64,000 bases of DNA, taken from NCBI RefSeq assembly GCF_014636295.1, contig NZ_BMEC01000017.1, forward strand, positions 46,164 to 110,163. Reading direction: 5' to 3'. Positions 53,986 through 63,800 of this stretch are shown here, piece after piece; the stretch's first letter is position 1, and every line of letters starts with the position of its first letter. Below the pieces are notes generated by a model. That model saw only the letters and a list, made by a program, of their open reading frames with translations. It was not told the DNA's origin and did not search any database. A program made the position numbers and the translations under genes. Source of the stretch: Marivirga lumbricoides (GTDB lineage Bacteria; Bacteroidota; Bacteroidia; Cytophagales; Cyclobacteriaceae).

Positions 53986-55128
53986 CTAAAGCAACTCTTC
54001 CCATACAGCTTTTACAAAAGGCATTTTAGGAACTGAATTCATGATTTTTAGGTCCTGCAGCAGACTAGTCTCTTCATTGAGAAAGCGAAACAATAACCGC
54101 AGGTCGTTTTGTTCATACATTAATTGAAATACTTGCTGACCATCAGCTTTACCGGTTTTGAGTACATTAATGAGTACTTCATCATAAAACTTAAATCTTA
54201 GAGAGGCATCAATAGAAAAATCATCTGAGCCGGATAGTAAGGAGCGGATTATTTTCTGAACGTGTCGGAAATTTCGAATAAAGGAGTATCCTGTACTTGG
54301 CTTCACAGTACCTGCAAGTGTGCCGATAGGAATGATATTTTTTTCCCGCTTCGCAAATACAGCATTCGTCATAGGGATTTTATTAAACTCCTCATCTAGA
54401 ATTTTATATTCAGAAATACCCAAAATTTGCTCTATATAATTTACCAAAGCTTTTTGGTAGGCATTTTTCTCCCACAGGTCTGCAGAAAACAAAGTATACT
54501 CTACCAGCGCTTCAGTTTCTGAAGTCGGCAATATATAAGCGAAAGAAAGTCCTTTTTCTATTGCGGGCACCCGCATATCCATATAGGTAATAACATCGGG
54601 CTTAAATTGTTCAGTTTTAGTTCGGATAGTCCACCCGAGAAAATGTTGCCAGATAAAGTGCTTGCCCTTACCATTAAGTGAAGGGAGCAGAGAACTATTA
54701 AAGTAATTTTTGAAAAAATACTCCTTAAAGCGGAAAGAGTGAGTAGGAGTGAAGACTTGTTGGCTGTTAGCATCTTCACCAATAACCGAATCCTTCAGCC
54801 AGGTAATATTAGGGCACGATTGGATCTGTAATTTAGCAAATTCATAAAATTCCTTACCTTCAATTTTGTAGTATGAGAAAGGATTTAATGTGTAGATCTT
54901 GTGGTAATTATGTCCCCAAATTTCAGCCTCATTCCACTTCTTTAAGGTAGGTAATTGAGTTAACCAGGGTTCATTTTCATTCCAAAAACTCCATGTCCTG
55001 TCATTTTTGCTTTTATTATCCGGCTCTATAATCAATAAAGTTTTCCCGGAAAGAATGCCCGATTCTACCATTTTCCATGCTAAGGTAAGCCCTGCAAGGC
55101 CTGCTCCTCCGATCACATAATCATACAT
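53986..55128 (-). CDS. crtY: Lycopene cyclase (CrtY/CrtL type)
   Basis: A 380-residue FAD-type carotenoid cyclase that closes the ends of lycopene to beta-ionone rings. MYDYVIGGAGLAGLTLAW at the N-terminus is the dinucleotide-binding motif, and NDRTWSFW and PSTGYSFIR are conserved in the family. The ATG at 55128 is chosen; a GTG six codons earlier is possible. It stands alone, so the other carotenoid genes are elsewhere. Confidence 0.9.
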   Translation of the reverse strand: MYDYVIGGAGLAGLTLAWKMVESGILSGKTLLIIEPDNKSKNDRTWSFWNENEPWLTQLPTLKKWNEAEIWGHNYHKIYTLNPFSYYKIEGKEFYEFAKLQIQSCPNITWLKDSVIGEDANSQQVFTPTHSFRFKEYFFKNYFNSSLLPSLNGKGKHFIWQHFLGWTIRTKTEQFKPDVITYMDMRVPAIEKGLSFAYILPTSETEALVEYTLFSADLWEKNAYQKALVNYIEQILGISEYKILDEEFNKIPMTNAVFAKREKNIIPIGTLAGTVKPSTGYSFIRNFRHVQKIIRSLLSGSDDFSIDASLRFKFYDEVLINVLKTGKADGQQVFQLMYEQNDLRLLFRFLNEETSLLQDLKIMNSVPKMPFVKAVWEELL

Positions 55129-55335
55129 GGCGCCAGATTTAGTCACTAGTAAAAGGAATTTTTTTATGATTAATTTTGCTTAAAGATCAATGAATTCTTT
55201 GATACAGCAAACATTCCGCAGATAAACTATCGACTATTATATTCTGTTATGTTTTTTTTGTGTGTTAAAACAAATATTTATTATTTGCAAAAAATTCAGT
55301 TATCTTAATGTTAATTTAAAAGAACCGGAGTAACA

Positions 55336-56664
55336 TTGAATAGTAAGAAAATTATTTTATTGCTTAGCATTTTAGGCGTTACAAGCTTAAGTTTAGCCTT
55401 CTATACAACCAAAGAAGCCAATTTTATCCACTCAACAGATGATAACTCTTACGATCATCTTAATTTTGTTGATTTCAATATTGTTGCACCAGCTCCTACA
55501 ATGGACAGCGCACAATTTGTGCCTGAATTTGATTCTACCGTTCACCAATTTCTCAATAGGTGGGACATTAAGGGGGCATCCATTGCTATCATGAAAGATA
55601 ACCGCTTAATTTACTCAAAAGGGTATGGTTATGCCAATCTGGAAAAAGAGAAGCCTGCGGATACCAAAACATTGTTTAGAATTGCCAGTGCCTCTAAATT
55701 AATAACGGCTATCGGCATTATGAAATTGAAGGAACAGGGTTTACTCAATTTAAATGATAAGGTATTTGGCTCCAGAGGTATTTTAAGCGAGTTCACAGAG
55801 ATGAAGGACTCGAAGCATCTGCAAATAACTGTAGCGGATCTTTTAAATCACCGAGGCGGATGGAGCTGGAGAGACGGAGACTTTATGTTTCAGGCTGCCA
55901 AAATCCAGAAAACAATGGACTTACCCGGGCCTCCTTCTCAGGATGACATAATCAACTTTGTGCTGCAAAACAGGTGGTTGCGTTACAAACCCGGTACTCA
56001 ATACGCATATTCCAATTTTGGCTATATGGTTCTTGGCAAAATCATAGCTGAGAAAAGTGGCATGAACTACGAAACTTATATCAATGAAAACATTTTAATG
56101 CCTAATGGTATTTATGGGATGCGCATTGCGGGAAATTACGAATGGGAACGTTTACCTTTCGAATCACATTATTATAATTACCCTACAGCTTACCAGTTTC
56201 CATCCTTTGATGGCAACTATGAGGCCTGCGATAAACCTTATGGAGGAAGTGATATAAGTACTTTAGGCGCTGCAGGCGGTTGGATAGCTAATGCTTCTCA
56301 GCTAGTTAAGTTAGTAGCTTTGATAGACCCCAGGCATTCATTTTACAATATTCTGTCTGACGAAAGTATTCAGCAAATGTTAGGAGGGGAGGATTATCGT
56401 GATGCTTATGGATGGAAAGCCACTGATGGAGAAAACTGGGAGCGTACCGGTACACTGGCAGGAACTTCCTGTATGGTGTATAGAAAAGAGAATGGATACA
56501 GTTATGCTGTTATCCTGAATTCAAGTGTTTGGATGGGGTATGCCTTTAACCAATACATCCAGTGGATGATGGATGATGCGCTTAAAAGCTTTGAAGGTAA
56601 AGAATTTAAGAACCTTTTCTGGGAAAATAGACCTGAAAAAGCTATTTTACCAATTACATTATAG
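55336..56664 (+). CDS. Serine hydrolase, beta-lactamase/class C-like
   Basis: A 442-residue exported protein with a signal (about residues 4-24) and a penicillin-binding-like domain: S118-A-S-K121 (SxxK, the nucleophile), YSN (about residue 225) and a degenerate third motif (RTGTLAG). It resembles esterase or D-aminopeptidase-type relatives of class C beta-lactamase, so antibiotic hydrolysis is not implied. The start is TTG at 55336, preceded by CCGGAG, a Shine-Dalgarno-like sequence unusual for this window. Confidence 0.85.
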   Translation: MNSKKIILLLSILGVTSLSLAFYTTKEANFIHSTDDNSYDHLNFVDFNIVAPAPTMDSAQFVPEFDSTVHQFLNRWDIKGASIAIMKDNRLIYSKGYGYANLEKEKPADTKTLFRIASASKLITAIGIMKLKEQGLLNLNDKVFGSRGILSEFTEMKDSKHLQITVADLLNHRGGWSWRDGDFMFQAAKIQKTMDLPGPPSQDDIINFVLQNRWLRYKPGTQYAYSNFGYMVLGKIIAEKSGMNYETYINENILMPNGIYGMRIAGNYEWERLPFESHYYNYPTAYQFPSFDGNYEACDKPYGGSDISTLGAAGGWIANASQLVKLVALIDPRHSFYNILSDESIQQMLGGEDYRDAYGWKATDGENWERTGTLAGTSCMVYRKENGYSYAVILNSSVWMGYAFNQYIQWMMDDALKSFEGKEFKNLFWENRPEKAILPITL

Positions 56665-56761
56665 CTGTTACCATTTATAAAATAATTTTTAAAGAAATTC
56701 TCTGCTACGTACACTTAATGATTAAATTACGTTTCTTAAGGAGAATTTAAATAACTGATTT

Positions 56762-58798
56762 ATGTTAAGACATCTTTTAATTGTGCTCTTTTTTGCTACT
56801 AACACAGCAGTATTTGCCTTTCAGGCAGAGGAGCCAAAATTATCGCCTACAGAGGAGCAAGCAATGGAGGCCAGGCTGGTTGCCGGATTGCTTAGCCAAT
56901 ATCATTACAAGAAAATACCTATTGATGATAAGCTGTCTGCCATTATTTATGATTCCTATATAGAAACGCTGGATGCTAATAAGCATTATTTTTTAGCCTC
57001 TGACATGCAGGAACTTGATCGATTTAAAGATCGATTGGATGATCATATAAAATTAGGGTATCTGCTTCCTGTTTATGAGATTTTCAACCTGTTTGAACAG
57101 CGTTTCGAAGAAAGAATGAACTTTGTTCAAAATGAGCTTTCATTTGATTTTGATTTTACTACTGATGAATCCATCATCGTTAATTCCGATTCTTTAAAAT
57201 GGGCATCCAGTAAGGAAGAATTGAATGACAGATGGAGAAAGCTGATCAAAAGCCAGGCATTAGATCTTAAACTTTCGGAAAAAGCTGATACTGCCATCAC
57301 CAGGTTACTGAAAGAGCGTTATAAGAGGTTAGATGAAACCATCGGTAAATATGAATCAAGAGATGTATTTCAGTTATATATGAATACATTTGCTGAAAGT
57401 TTTGATCCGCATACAAGCTATTTCTCTCCCATTACTTCCGAAAATTTCAAAATCAGAATGAGCCAGTCTCTGGAAGGTATTGGTGCTACTTTAACTACTG
57501 ATGGTGATTTTACCAAAGTAGCTTCAGTAGTGGCCGGAGGACCTGCTTTTGAATCCAAGCTCATTAATACTGATGATAAGATAGTAGCAGTGGCACAAGG
57601 GCCAAAAGGCGAGTTTGTGGATGTGATAGGATGGAGACTCGATGATGTAGTGCAACTTATCCGTGGACCCAAGGGTACTTTGGTTAGATTAAAAATAATA
57701 CCCGCTGGTAAATATGTAGCTACTACGCAAGCATCTGAAATAAAGATAGTAAGAGATAAAATTAAGCTGGAAGAACAGGTGCCTTACAGTGAGGTGAAAG
57801 AGGTATATAGAGACGGTAATAAATATAATATAGGAATTATTACCATTCCTTCTTTCTATCTTGACTTTGAGGCTATGAAAAAAGGTGAGGAGTATGGAAG
57901 CACTACTGGTGATGTAAAGAAAATTATTGCTGAATTGAAAGAAAAGAAGGTGGACGGGATTGTGGTAGACTTGCGCTCAAATGGAGGTGGTTCTTTGCAG
58001 GAAGCTATTGATTTAAGTGGTTTATTCATCAAGAAAGGCCCAATTGTACAGATCAGAAACTCTGATGGAAGTATTGAGGTAGGAGAGGATGAAGATCCTG
58101 AAATGGTGTATGACGGCCCTTTGGCTGTTTTAACAAACAGGTTTAGTGCTTCTGCTTCAGAAATTTTCTCAGGAGCCATACAGGATTATAACAGAGGAGT
58201 GATTGTTGGAGAAAATACCTTCGGAAAAGGGACAGTTCAAAATCTAATCTCTTTAAACCAATTTGTGCCCAAAGTAGAGACAGAACTAGGTCAGGTGAAA
58301 TTAACATTGGCAAAATATTATAGAGTTAATGGTTCTAGCACACAACATAGAGGAGTAAAGCCGGATATTAAAATGCCTTCGCCTTACAATGCTGAGAATT
58401 TTGGTGAAAGTTCTTATAAAAGAGCTATAGAATGGGATCAGATTGAGTCATCTAAATTTGAGAAAACTAATTTCTTAAATGAGCAGATTGTTTCTCAGCT
58501 TAATAAGAAGCATGAAGACAGATTGAATAACCTGGAATACTTGAAGAGCCTTAAACAAGATGTAGATGAAGCCATTATGGACCAGGAGCGGACTTCAATC
58601 AGTTTGAACATGGAGAAACGTAAGGCAGAAAATGAAGAAGCATTGAAAAGAAGAAATGCCAATAACAAGCTAAATGAAAAAATCTCTTCCGATCCTGATA
58701 TTAAAAATAAAGTAAATACAGACGGAGAAATTAAAGATCCTTACTTAAGAGAAGGAATTGTAGTGTTAGCAGATTTGATTGCTTTAGGAATAGGGTAA
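56762..58798 (+). CDS. prc: Carboxy-terminal (tail-specific) protease, S41
   Basis: A 678-residue periplasmic protease of the Prc/Tsp type. A signal (about residues 1-20) precedes the N-terminal domain (YFLASDMQELDRFKDRL), a PDZ domain (about 220-320, binding substrate C-termini) and an S41 domain with DLRSNGGGS, the catalytic Ser in FSASASEIF and Lys in GENTFGKGT. A helical C-terminal domain follows. Length and order match the long Prc form. A strong terminator follows. Confidence 0.93.
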   Translation: MLRHLLIVLFFATNTAVFAFQAEEPKLSPTEEQAMEARLVAGLLSQYHYKKIPIDDKLSAIIYDSYIETLDANKHYFLASDMQELDRFKDRLDDHIKLGYLLPVYEIFNLFEQRFEERMNFVQNELSFDFDFTTDESIIVNSDSLKWASSKEELNDRWRKLIKSQALDLKLSEKADTAITRLLKERYKRLDETIGKYESRDVFQLYMNTFAESFDPHTSYFSPITSENFKIRMSQSLEGIGATLTTDGDFTKVASVVAGGPAFESKLINTDDKIVAVAQGPKGEFVDVIGWRLDDVVQLIRGPKGTLVRLKIIPAGKYVATTQASEIKIVRDKIKLEEQVPYSEVKEVYRDGNKYNIGIITIPSFYLDFEAMKKGEEYGSTTGDVKKIIAELKEKKVDGIVVDLRSNGGGSLQEAIDLSGLFIKKGPIVQIRNSDGSIEVGEDEDPEMVYDGPLAVLTNRFSASASEIFSGAIQDYNRGVIVGENTFGKGTVQNLISLNQFVPKVETELGQVKLTLAKYYRVNGSSTQHRGVKPDIKMPSPYNAENFGESSYKRAIEWDQIESSKFEKTNFLNEQIVSQLNKKHEDRLNNLEYLKSLKQDVDEAIMDQERTSISLNMEKRKAENEEALKRRNANNKLNEKISSDPDIKNKVNTDGEIKDPYLREGIVVLADLIALGIG

Positions 58799-58895
58799 AA
58801 TCAGTTCATCATACTTTTCTTTCCGGAAGAATTATATACTTCTATGAAATGAAGCTTTATAAGCTATTTCACAAATAAAAAGTTATCACTTTACT

Positions 58896-58933
58896 AAAAA
58901 GGCCATTAAAGTAAAATTTTAATGGCCTTTTTT
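58896..58933 (+). terminator. Intrinsic terminator after the tail-specific protease gene
   Basis: AAAAAGGCCATTAAA (58896-58910) pairs perfectly with TTTAATGGCCTTTTT (58918-58932). A 15-bp stem with A- and T-runs outside it may work in both directions. Confidence 0.88.
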
Positions 58934-59114
58934 ATTAATTACGAATCCTTGCTATTCTATTTCTAAATTCCCTATGCAGGATAAGCTTATTTGGCATAAA
59001 ATTATGAATCACCTAAAATCAGCTGGTTATTGCGAGCGCAGCGTGGCAATCTTTTTGCCCCAGGTGTTCTGTGCAATAAGATAGTTTTTTTCTCAAATTA
59101 AAATTAGCTCCGTC

Positions 59115-59134
59115 ATTCCCTTGCAGAAGGGAAT
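59115..59134 (+). repeat. ATTCCC-N8-GGGAAT hairpin, copy 1
   Basis: ATTCCC, TTGCAGAA, GGGAAT. The 20-bp form equals the Neisseria dRS3 consensus (ATTCCC-N8-GGGAAT). A TTTCAACA/TGTTGAAA palindrome follows at 59142-59160. Confidence 0.7.
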
Positions 59135-59519
59135 CTGTCCATTTCAACAGCATGTTGAAATAACGTCTTCTTATAGAATTGCCTTTGCTATAAATCTACA
59201 ATTAAATAGTCATTGCCAGGCACAAAGTAATCTTTTCTATTATGCTAGAAAAGTCAGGTAATGAAATTTCATTTCATTGAAAAGATCCCTGATAATTTTT
59301 TCCGTTGCTCTCCAAGAATTTTGGGGATGACGATAATTGCCGGCTTTTGTGGTAGTGACAAATACATCATAGTGCCTGTTGATTGAGATTGTTTTTTTTC
59401 ACTGGTCTGCGGCTTACAGTCCAGCAAAAAGGGGAAGGTCTGTGGCTCACAGACCTTGGTTTTTCTGTTCATTTGTGCAATAAGATAGGTTTTTTTACTC
59501 AAATTACAATTAGAACGTC

Positions 59520-59539
59520 ATTCCCTTGCAGAAGGGAAT
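59520..59539 (+). repeat. ATTCCC-N8-GGGAAT hairpin, copy 2
   Basis: Identical to copy 1 including the TTGCAGAA loop, 405 bp downstream, again followed by the TTTCAACA/TGTTGAAA palindrome (59547-59565). Confidence 0.7.
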
Positions 59540-60030
59540 CTGTTCATTTCAACAGCATGTTGAAATAACGTCTTTTTTATAGAATTGCCTTAGCTATAAA
59601 CCTACAATTAAATAGTCATTGCCAGGCACAAAGCAATCTTTTCTATTATGCTAGAAAATTCCGGTAATGAAATTTTATTTCATTGAAAAGATCCCTGATA
59701 ATTTTTTCCGTTGCTCTCCAAAAATTTCTGGGATGACGATAATTGCTGCCTTTTGTGGTGGTGTTGCTTATTTAGGTCTTTTTTTTCCACTGGTCTGCGA
59801 CTTACAGTCCAGCAAAAAGGGGAAGGTCTGTGAGCCACAGGCCTTGGTTTTAAATCTTGATGGAAAGAAAAATGCCAATCAACTGGTTATTGCGAGGTAC
59901 GAAGCAATCTTAGTAATTAAGTATCACCTAAAATCAAATGGTTATTGTGAGCGCAGCGTGGCAATCTTTTTGTCCCAGGTGTTCTGTGCAATAAGATAGT
60001 TTTTTTACTCAAATTACCATTAGCTCTAGG

Positions 60031-60073
60031 ATTCCCACGCTACTTGTGCCGATCATTATCGGGAGGTGGGAAT
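60031..60073 (+). repeat. ATTCCCAC/GTGGGAAT hairpin, copy 3 with longer loop
   Basis: Arms ATTCCCAC (60031-60038) and GTGGGAAT (60066-60073) with a 27-nt loop instead of 8. It is the same position of the repeat unit, changed by an insertion or replacement in the loop. Confidence 0.6.
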
Positions 60074-60298
60074 CTGTTCATTCCAACAGCATGTTGAAAT
60101 AAAGTCTTCTTATAGAATTGGCTTTGCTATAAACCTACAATTAAATAGTCATTGTCAGTCCACGAAGCAATCTTTTCTATTATGCTAGAAAAGTCAGGTA
60201 ATGAAACTTCATTGAAAAGATCCCTGATAATTTTTTCCGTTGCTCTCCAAAAATTTCTGGGATGACGATAATTGCTGGCTTTTGTGGTGGTGACAAGC

Positions 60299-60870
60299 CT
60301 ATACCTTTCTAAAATACTTAGACAAATAGCTAAATGAAACGCTTAATTATTTATATAGCCTTAATTTATCTGTAACTTATTCAAAAGGGTTGATTATTCA
60401 ACCGCTTTTGTTCTTGAAAATGGCGTTTTTACACAAAAATGAATTATTGCATAATTCATTTTATTTTTTATACTAATCAAAGCGTTTGTTATTGGGGTTT
60501 AGATAAAACGAAGTATATAGGTTTTAATTAAGGATTCGTACCCTATTTAATTCGATTAATCAGTTTTATGAACATTTGCTCAAATTACATTTGTACAAAA
60601 TGTAGATAAACTTTTCATATTAAAATATTACCCGATCATACACGTGTAATTTTTAGCGAAGATTAGCTCTTTTTAAAAATTAGACAACTCCATACCTTTC
60701 AAATGTAATTTCGAAAAATAATGAAGTTTTTATTTTAAAAACGACATGTATAGGGAATACAGTATTCTTATTTATATAAAAATAATTATTTAAATATTAT
60801 GACTTAATTAATTCAAGAGCACAGTGCCTTTTACTAAAAGGGAATATCAGTTTCAACCAAAAATAAATTT
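60299..60870. other. 572-bp A/T-rich intergenic region
   Basis: No gene, strong hairpin or repeat is seen. It separates the repeat array from the large surface-protein gene and probably contains its promoter, but no clear TAnnTTTG box at a good distance was found. Confidence 0.6.
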
Positions 60871-63800
60871 ATGCTTTTCAAAAATTATAAATTATTTTTC
60901 CCCAAACCTCAATTACTTTTTTTTGATAATAATTGGAAAACAGGCGGGATAGTTAGATTAGTTTTTTGCTTTAGTTTTCTTCTAATTTTTTCATTAGTTG
61001 AATGCTTAGCTCAGGACTCACCTTCTGATTTACATATTTTTTCATTAAATAAGAAAAATGAATTGCATTGGACAGCCAGTCCGACAGCAGGGGTGACCTA
61101 TAATATTTACCGATCGGCAGAACCTGATTCAAGCAATTTTTCACTCTTAGCAAATGTTAGTACTACTAATTATTTAGATGAAGATCTGGATAATGGTATA
61201 TTCTATTTCTATAGGGTGGCATCGGTATTAGGAGGAGTTGAAAGTACCCCTACGAATGTAGATGCTTCCACCCCACAAGCATCTTTAGGCAGTTACATAG
61301 AATTGGATGGAAATGACTATTTAAGGGTTGCTTCTAATGTAGGTGAAATTCGAGCAACATCAAGAAACTTCTCCTTGGAATTGTGGTTCAATTCAGAAGA
61401 TGTGACAGGGAGCAACAGACAATATTTGCTTACGCGAAAAGCCTCTGGTAATGGAAGTGCAGCTCAAATATATATCCAGGATGGAGAAATAACTGCTCAT
61501 AACTATATAAATATACCTGGAACCTTTCCCGAATTACCTTTTGCTACTGGTTTGCAATCAAACACTTGGTATCATTTAACTATTACGCAAACAGTTGCAG
61601 GCTCACTCAGAACCATGAAAGCTTATTTAAATGGGGTGCTTCAAAGAACATGGGATTTGCCTGAGGGCTTCACTTTAAATTTTGCAGGAACAGATTCGCA
61701 ATACTGGTACATAGGAGCCAGAGAAGGAAACACAAATAGTTTAAGAGGGAAAGTAGCTGAATTTAGGCTTTGGAATAAAACGCTGAGTGATACTGAAATA
61801 AATTCTAATTATCAAGTCCGTTTAAAAGGTGATGAAGTGGACTTGAATGGTTTGTTTCATTTTGACGATATCTATAACATAACAGCTTACAATTATACTT
61901 CTATACTTAGAAATGCCATAACTTTTGGTGATCCATTTGCTCACGATCCACATGTTAAAGCAACTGATGATAGTGAAACTATTCTTGAAGACGTTGCCTC
62001 AGAGTTTAATGTAAAGGCAAATGACATTTTTTCCAATCCAAGTCAATCACCAAAAGTTAGAACAGAGATAATCACCTCACCTTCAAACGGGACTGTTGAA
62101 GTATTAAGTAATTATAATATTCTATATACTCCGGATGCTGATTTTGTTGGTACGGATATAATAAAATACCTTATAGTTGATTCCACAGCTCTTGGGGATA
62201 TCTACCAATTTTCTGATACTGCTTTTGTAAATATTACCATAAACCCTGTAAATGATGCCCCTTCTTTTACAGCGGGTGCAAATCAGACAATCAATGAAGA
62301 TGCAGGACAACAAACAATTATTAACTGGGCTACTAATATTAGTTTAGGACCTGCTAATGAAAATGCCCAAACACCTGGTTTTATATTAACGAATAATAAC
62401 AATGCATTATTTTCTGTACAGCCTGCAATCGATGCTACAGGTGAGTTAACTTATACATCTGCTAATAATGCAAATGGTAGTGCCACAGTAGATGTAGTAT
62501 TAAAGGATGATGGTGGCACATCCAACAATGGAGTGGATTCTACTGCTCATGTTACTTTTACTATTACAGTTAACCCTGTTAATGATGCACCTGTTATTAC
62601 TTCAGGAAATACTTTTTCAGTTCAGGAAAACACACTGGCAGTAACTACCATTACAGCTACCGATGTGGATGCAGGAGATACACAATCCTTTAGTATTACC
62701 GGTGGTGTTGATGCATCTCTTTTCAATATTGACCCTTCTACTGGTGTACTGACATTTTCAATAAGTCCGGATTATGAAAACCCATCAGATGATGATGGAA
62801 ATAATGATTATGAAGTTACTGTTACTGTAACTGACGGCTCAGGTGCTACTGGTACAAAAGATATAACTGTCAATGTTACTGATGAGAATGAATCAAATTA
62901 CTTCATCACCACCTGGCAAACTACCACCAATAATGAGCAAATCACTATACCTACAGTTGGTAGCGGCTACAATTATAAGATTATTTGGGGAGATGGTTCT
63001 CAAGATAGCAATGTAACCGGAAATATTGACCACACCTACACTACCGCTGGCATCTATACAGTAATGATTATTGGAGACTTCCCTCGAATTTATTTTAATA
63101 ATGTAGGTGACAAAGATAAAATCCTAACAGTGGAACAATGGGGGAATATTACCTGGTCAAGCATGCAAAGTGCCTTTCAAGGCTGTGGGAATTTATCTAT
63201 ACCTGCTATTGATGCACCAGACCTGAGTAATGTAGAATCCATGAAAAGCATGTTCTATGATGCTAAGTCATTCAATAGTGCCATTGGCCATTGGGATGTC
63301 AGCCACATAACAGATATGTCATATATGTTTTGGTCAGCTAGTGCTTTTAATCAGGACATTAGTGATTGGAATGTTTCACTTGTTACCGACATGTCATATA
63401 TGTTCCATATGGCAAGTTCATTTAACCAGCCAATTGGTAAATGGGATGTAAGCAGTGTAATAACCATGCATAATATATTTTATAGAGCTCAATCATTAGA
63501 CCAAAATCTTGGTGCATGGGTATTAAATGAAAACCTTAATATAAATTATAATGCCTGGGCCGGTTCGGGAATGAGTTGTAATAGCTATTCTGCTACACTT
63601 CAAGGTTGGGCAACCAACAACACATCGCCCAATACGCTTATCAACAAAACCTTGAGAATCCCACTAAAATACGGCTCTCAAGCAATAGAAGCGCGTGCGA
63701 AATTAACCACTCCCGTTGCAGAGGGAGGTTTTGGATGGATCATTACAGATGACAGGTTAAATACCGGAACAAACGACTGTAGCACGACTAAGCCTTTCGT

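Larger units (their letters stand above)
59008..60298 (+). repeat. Array of three imperfect 400-500 bp non-coding repeats
   Basis: Copies begin near 59008, 59471 and 59923. Shared landmarks are ATTGCGAGCGCAGCG (copies 1 and 3), an ATTCCC/GGGAAT hairpin (59115, 59520, 60031), the TTTCAACAGCATGTTGAA palindrome and AAAGATCCCTGATAAT. The first two hairpins are 405 bp apart. Short reading frames here are broken and differ between copies, so it is not coding. Variants of the ATTGC..GCAAT hairpin recur (59039, 59891, 60147), suggesting assembly from smaller repeats. Origin is unknown; no transposase is present. Confidence 0.75.

Noticed and set aside
55336-56664. Antibiotic-resistance beta-lactamase
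   Set aside because: Only the general serine-hydrolase motifs match and the third motif is degenerate; many relatives are esterases or peptidases.
57418-58179. Minus-strand reading frames inside the tail-specific protease
   Set aside because: Antisense to conserved PDZ and S41 motifs; no independent support.
59269-59999. Short reading frames in the repeat array (59269-59502 minus, 59383-59568 plus, 59667-59999 plus)
   Set aside because: They change frame and content between repeat copies, run over hairpins and have no protein features.
59008-60298. CRISPR array
   Set aside because: Units are 400-500 bp and imperfect, without short regular repeats and unique spacers.
60971-62313. Minus-strand reading frames of about 60 residues near 61 and 62 kb
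   Set aside because: They are antisense to the large open frame of the surface protein.
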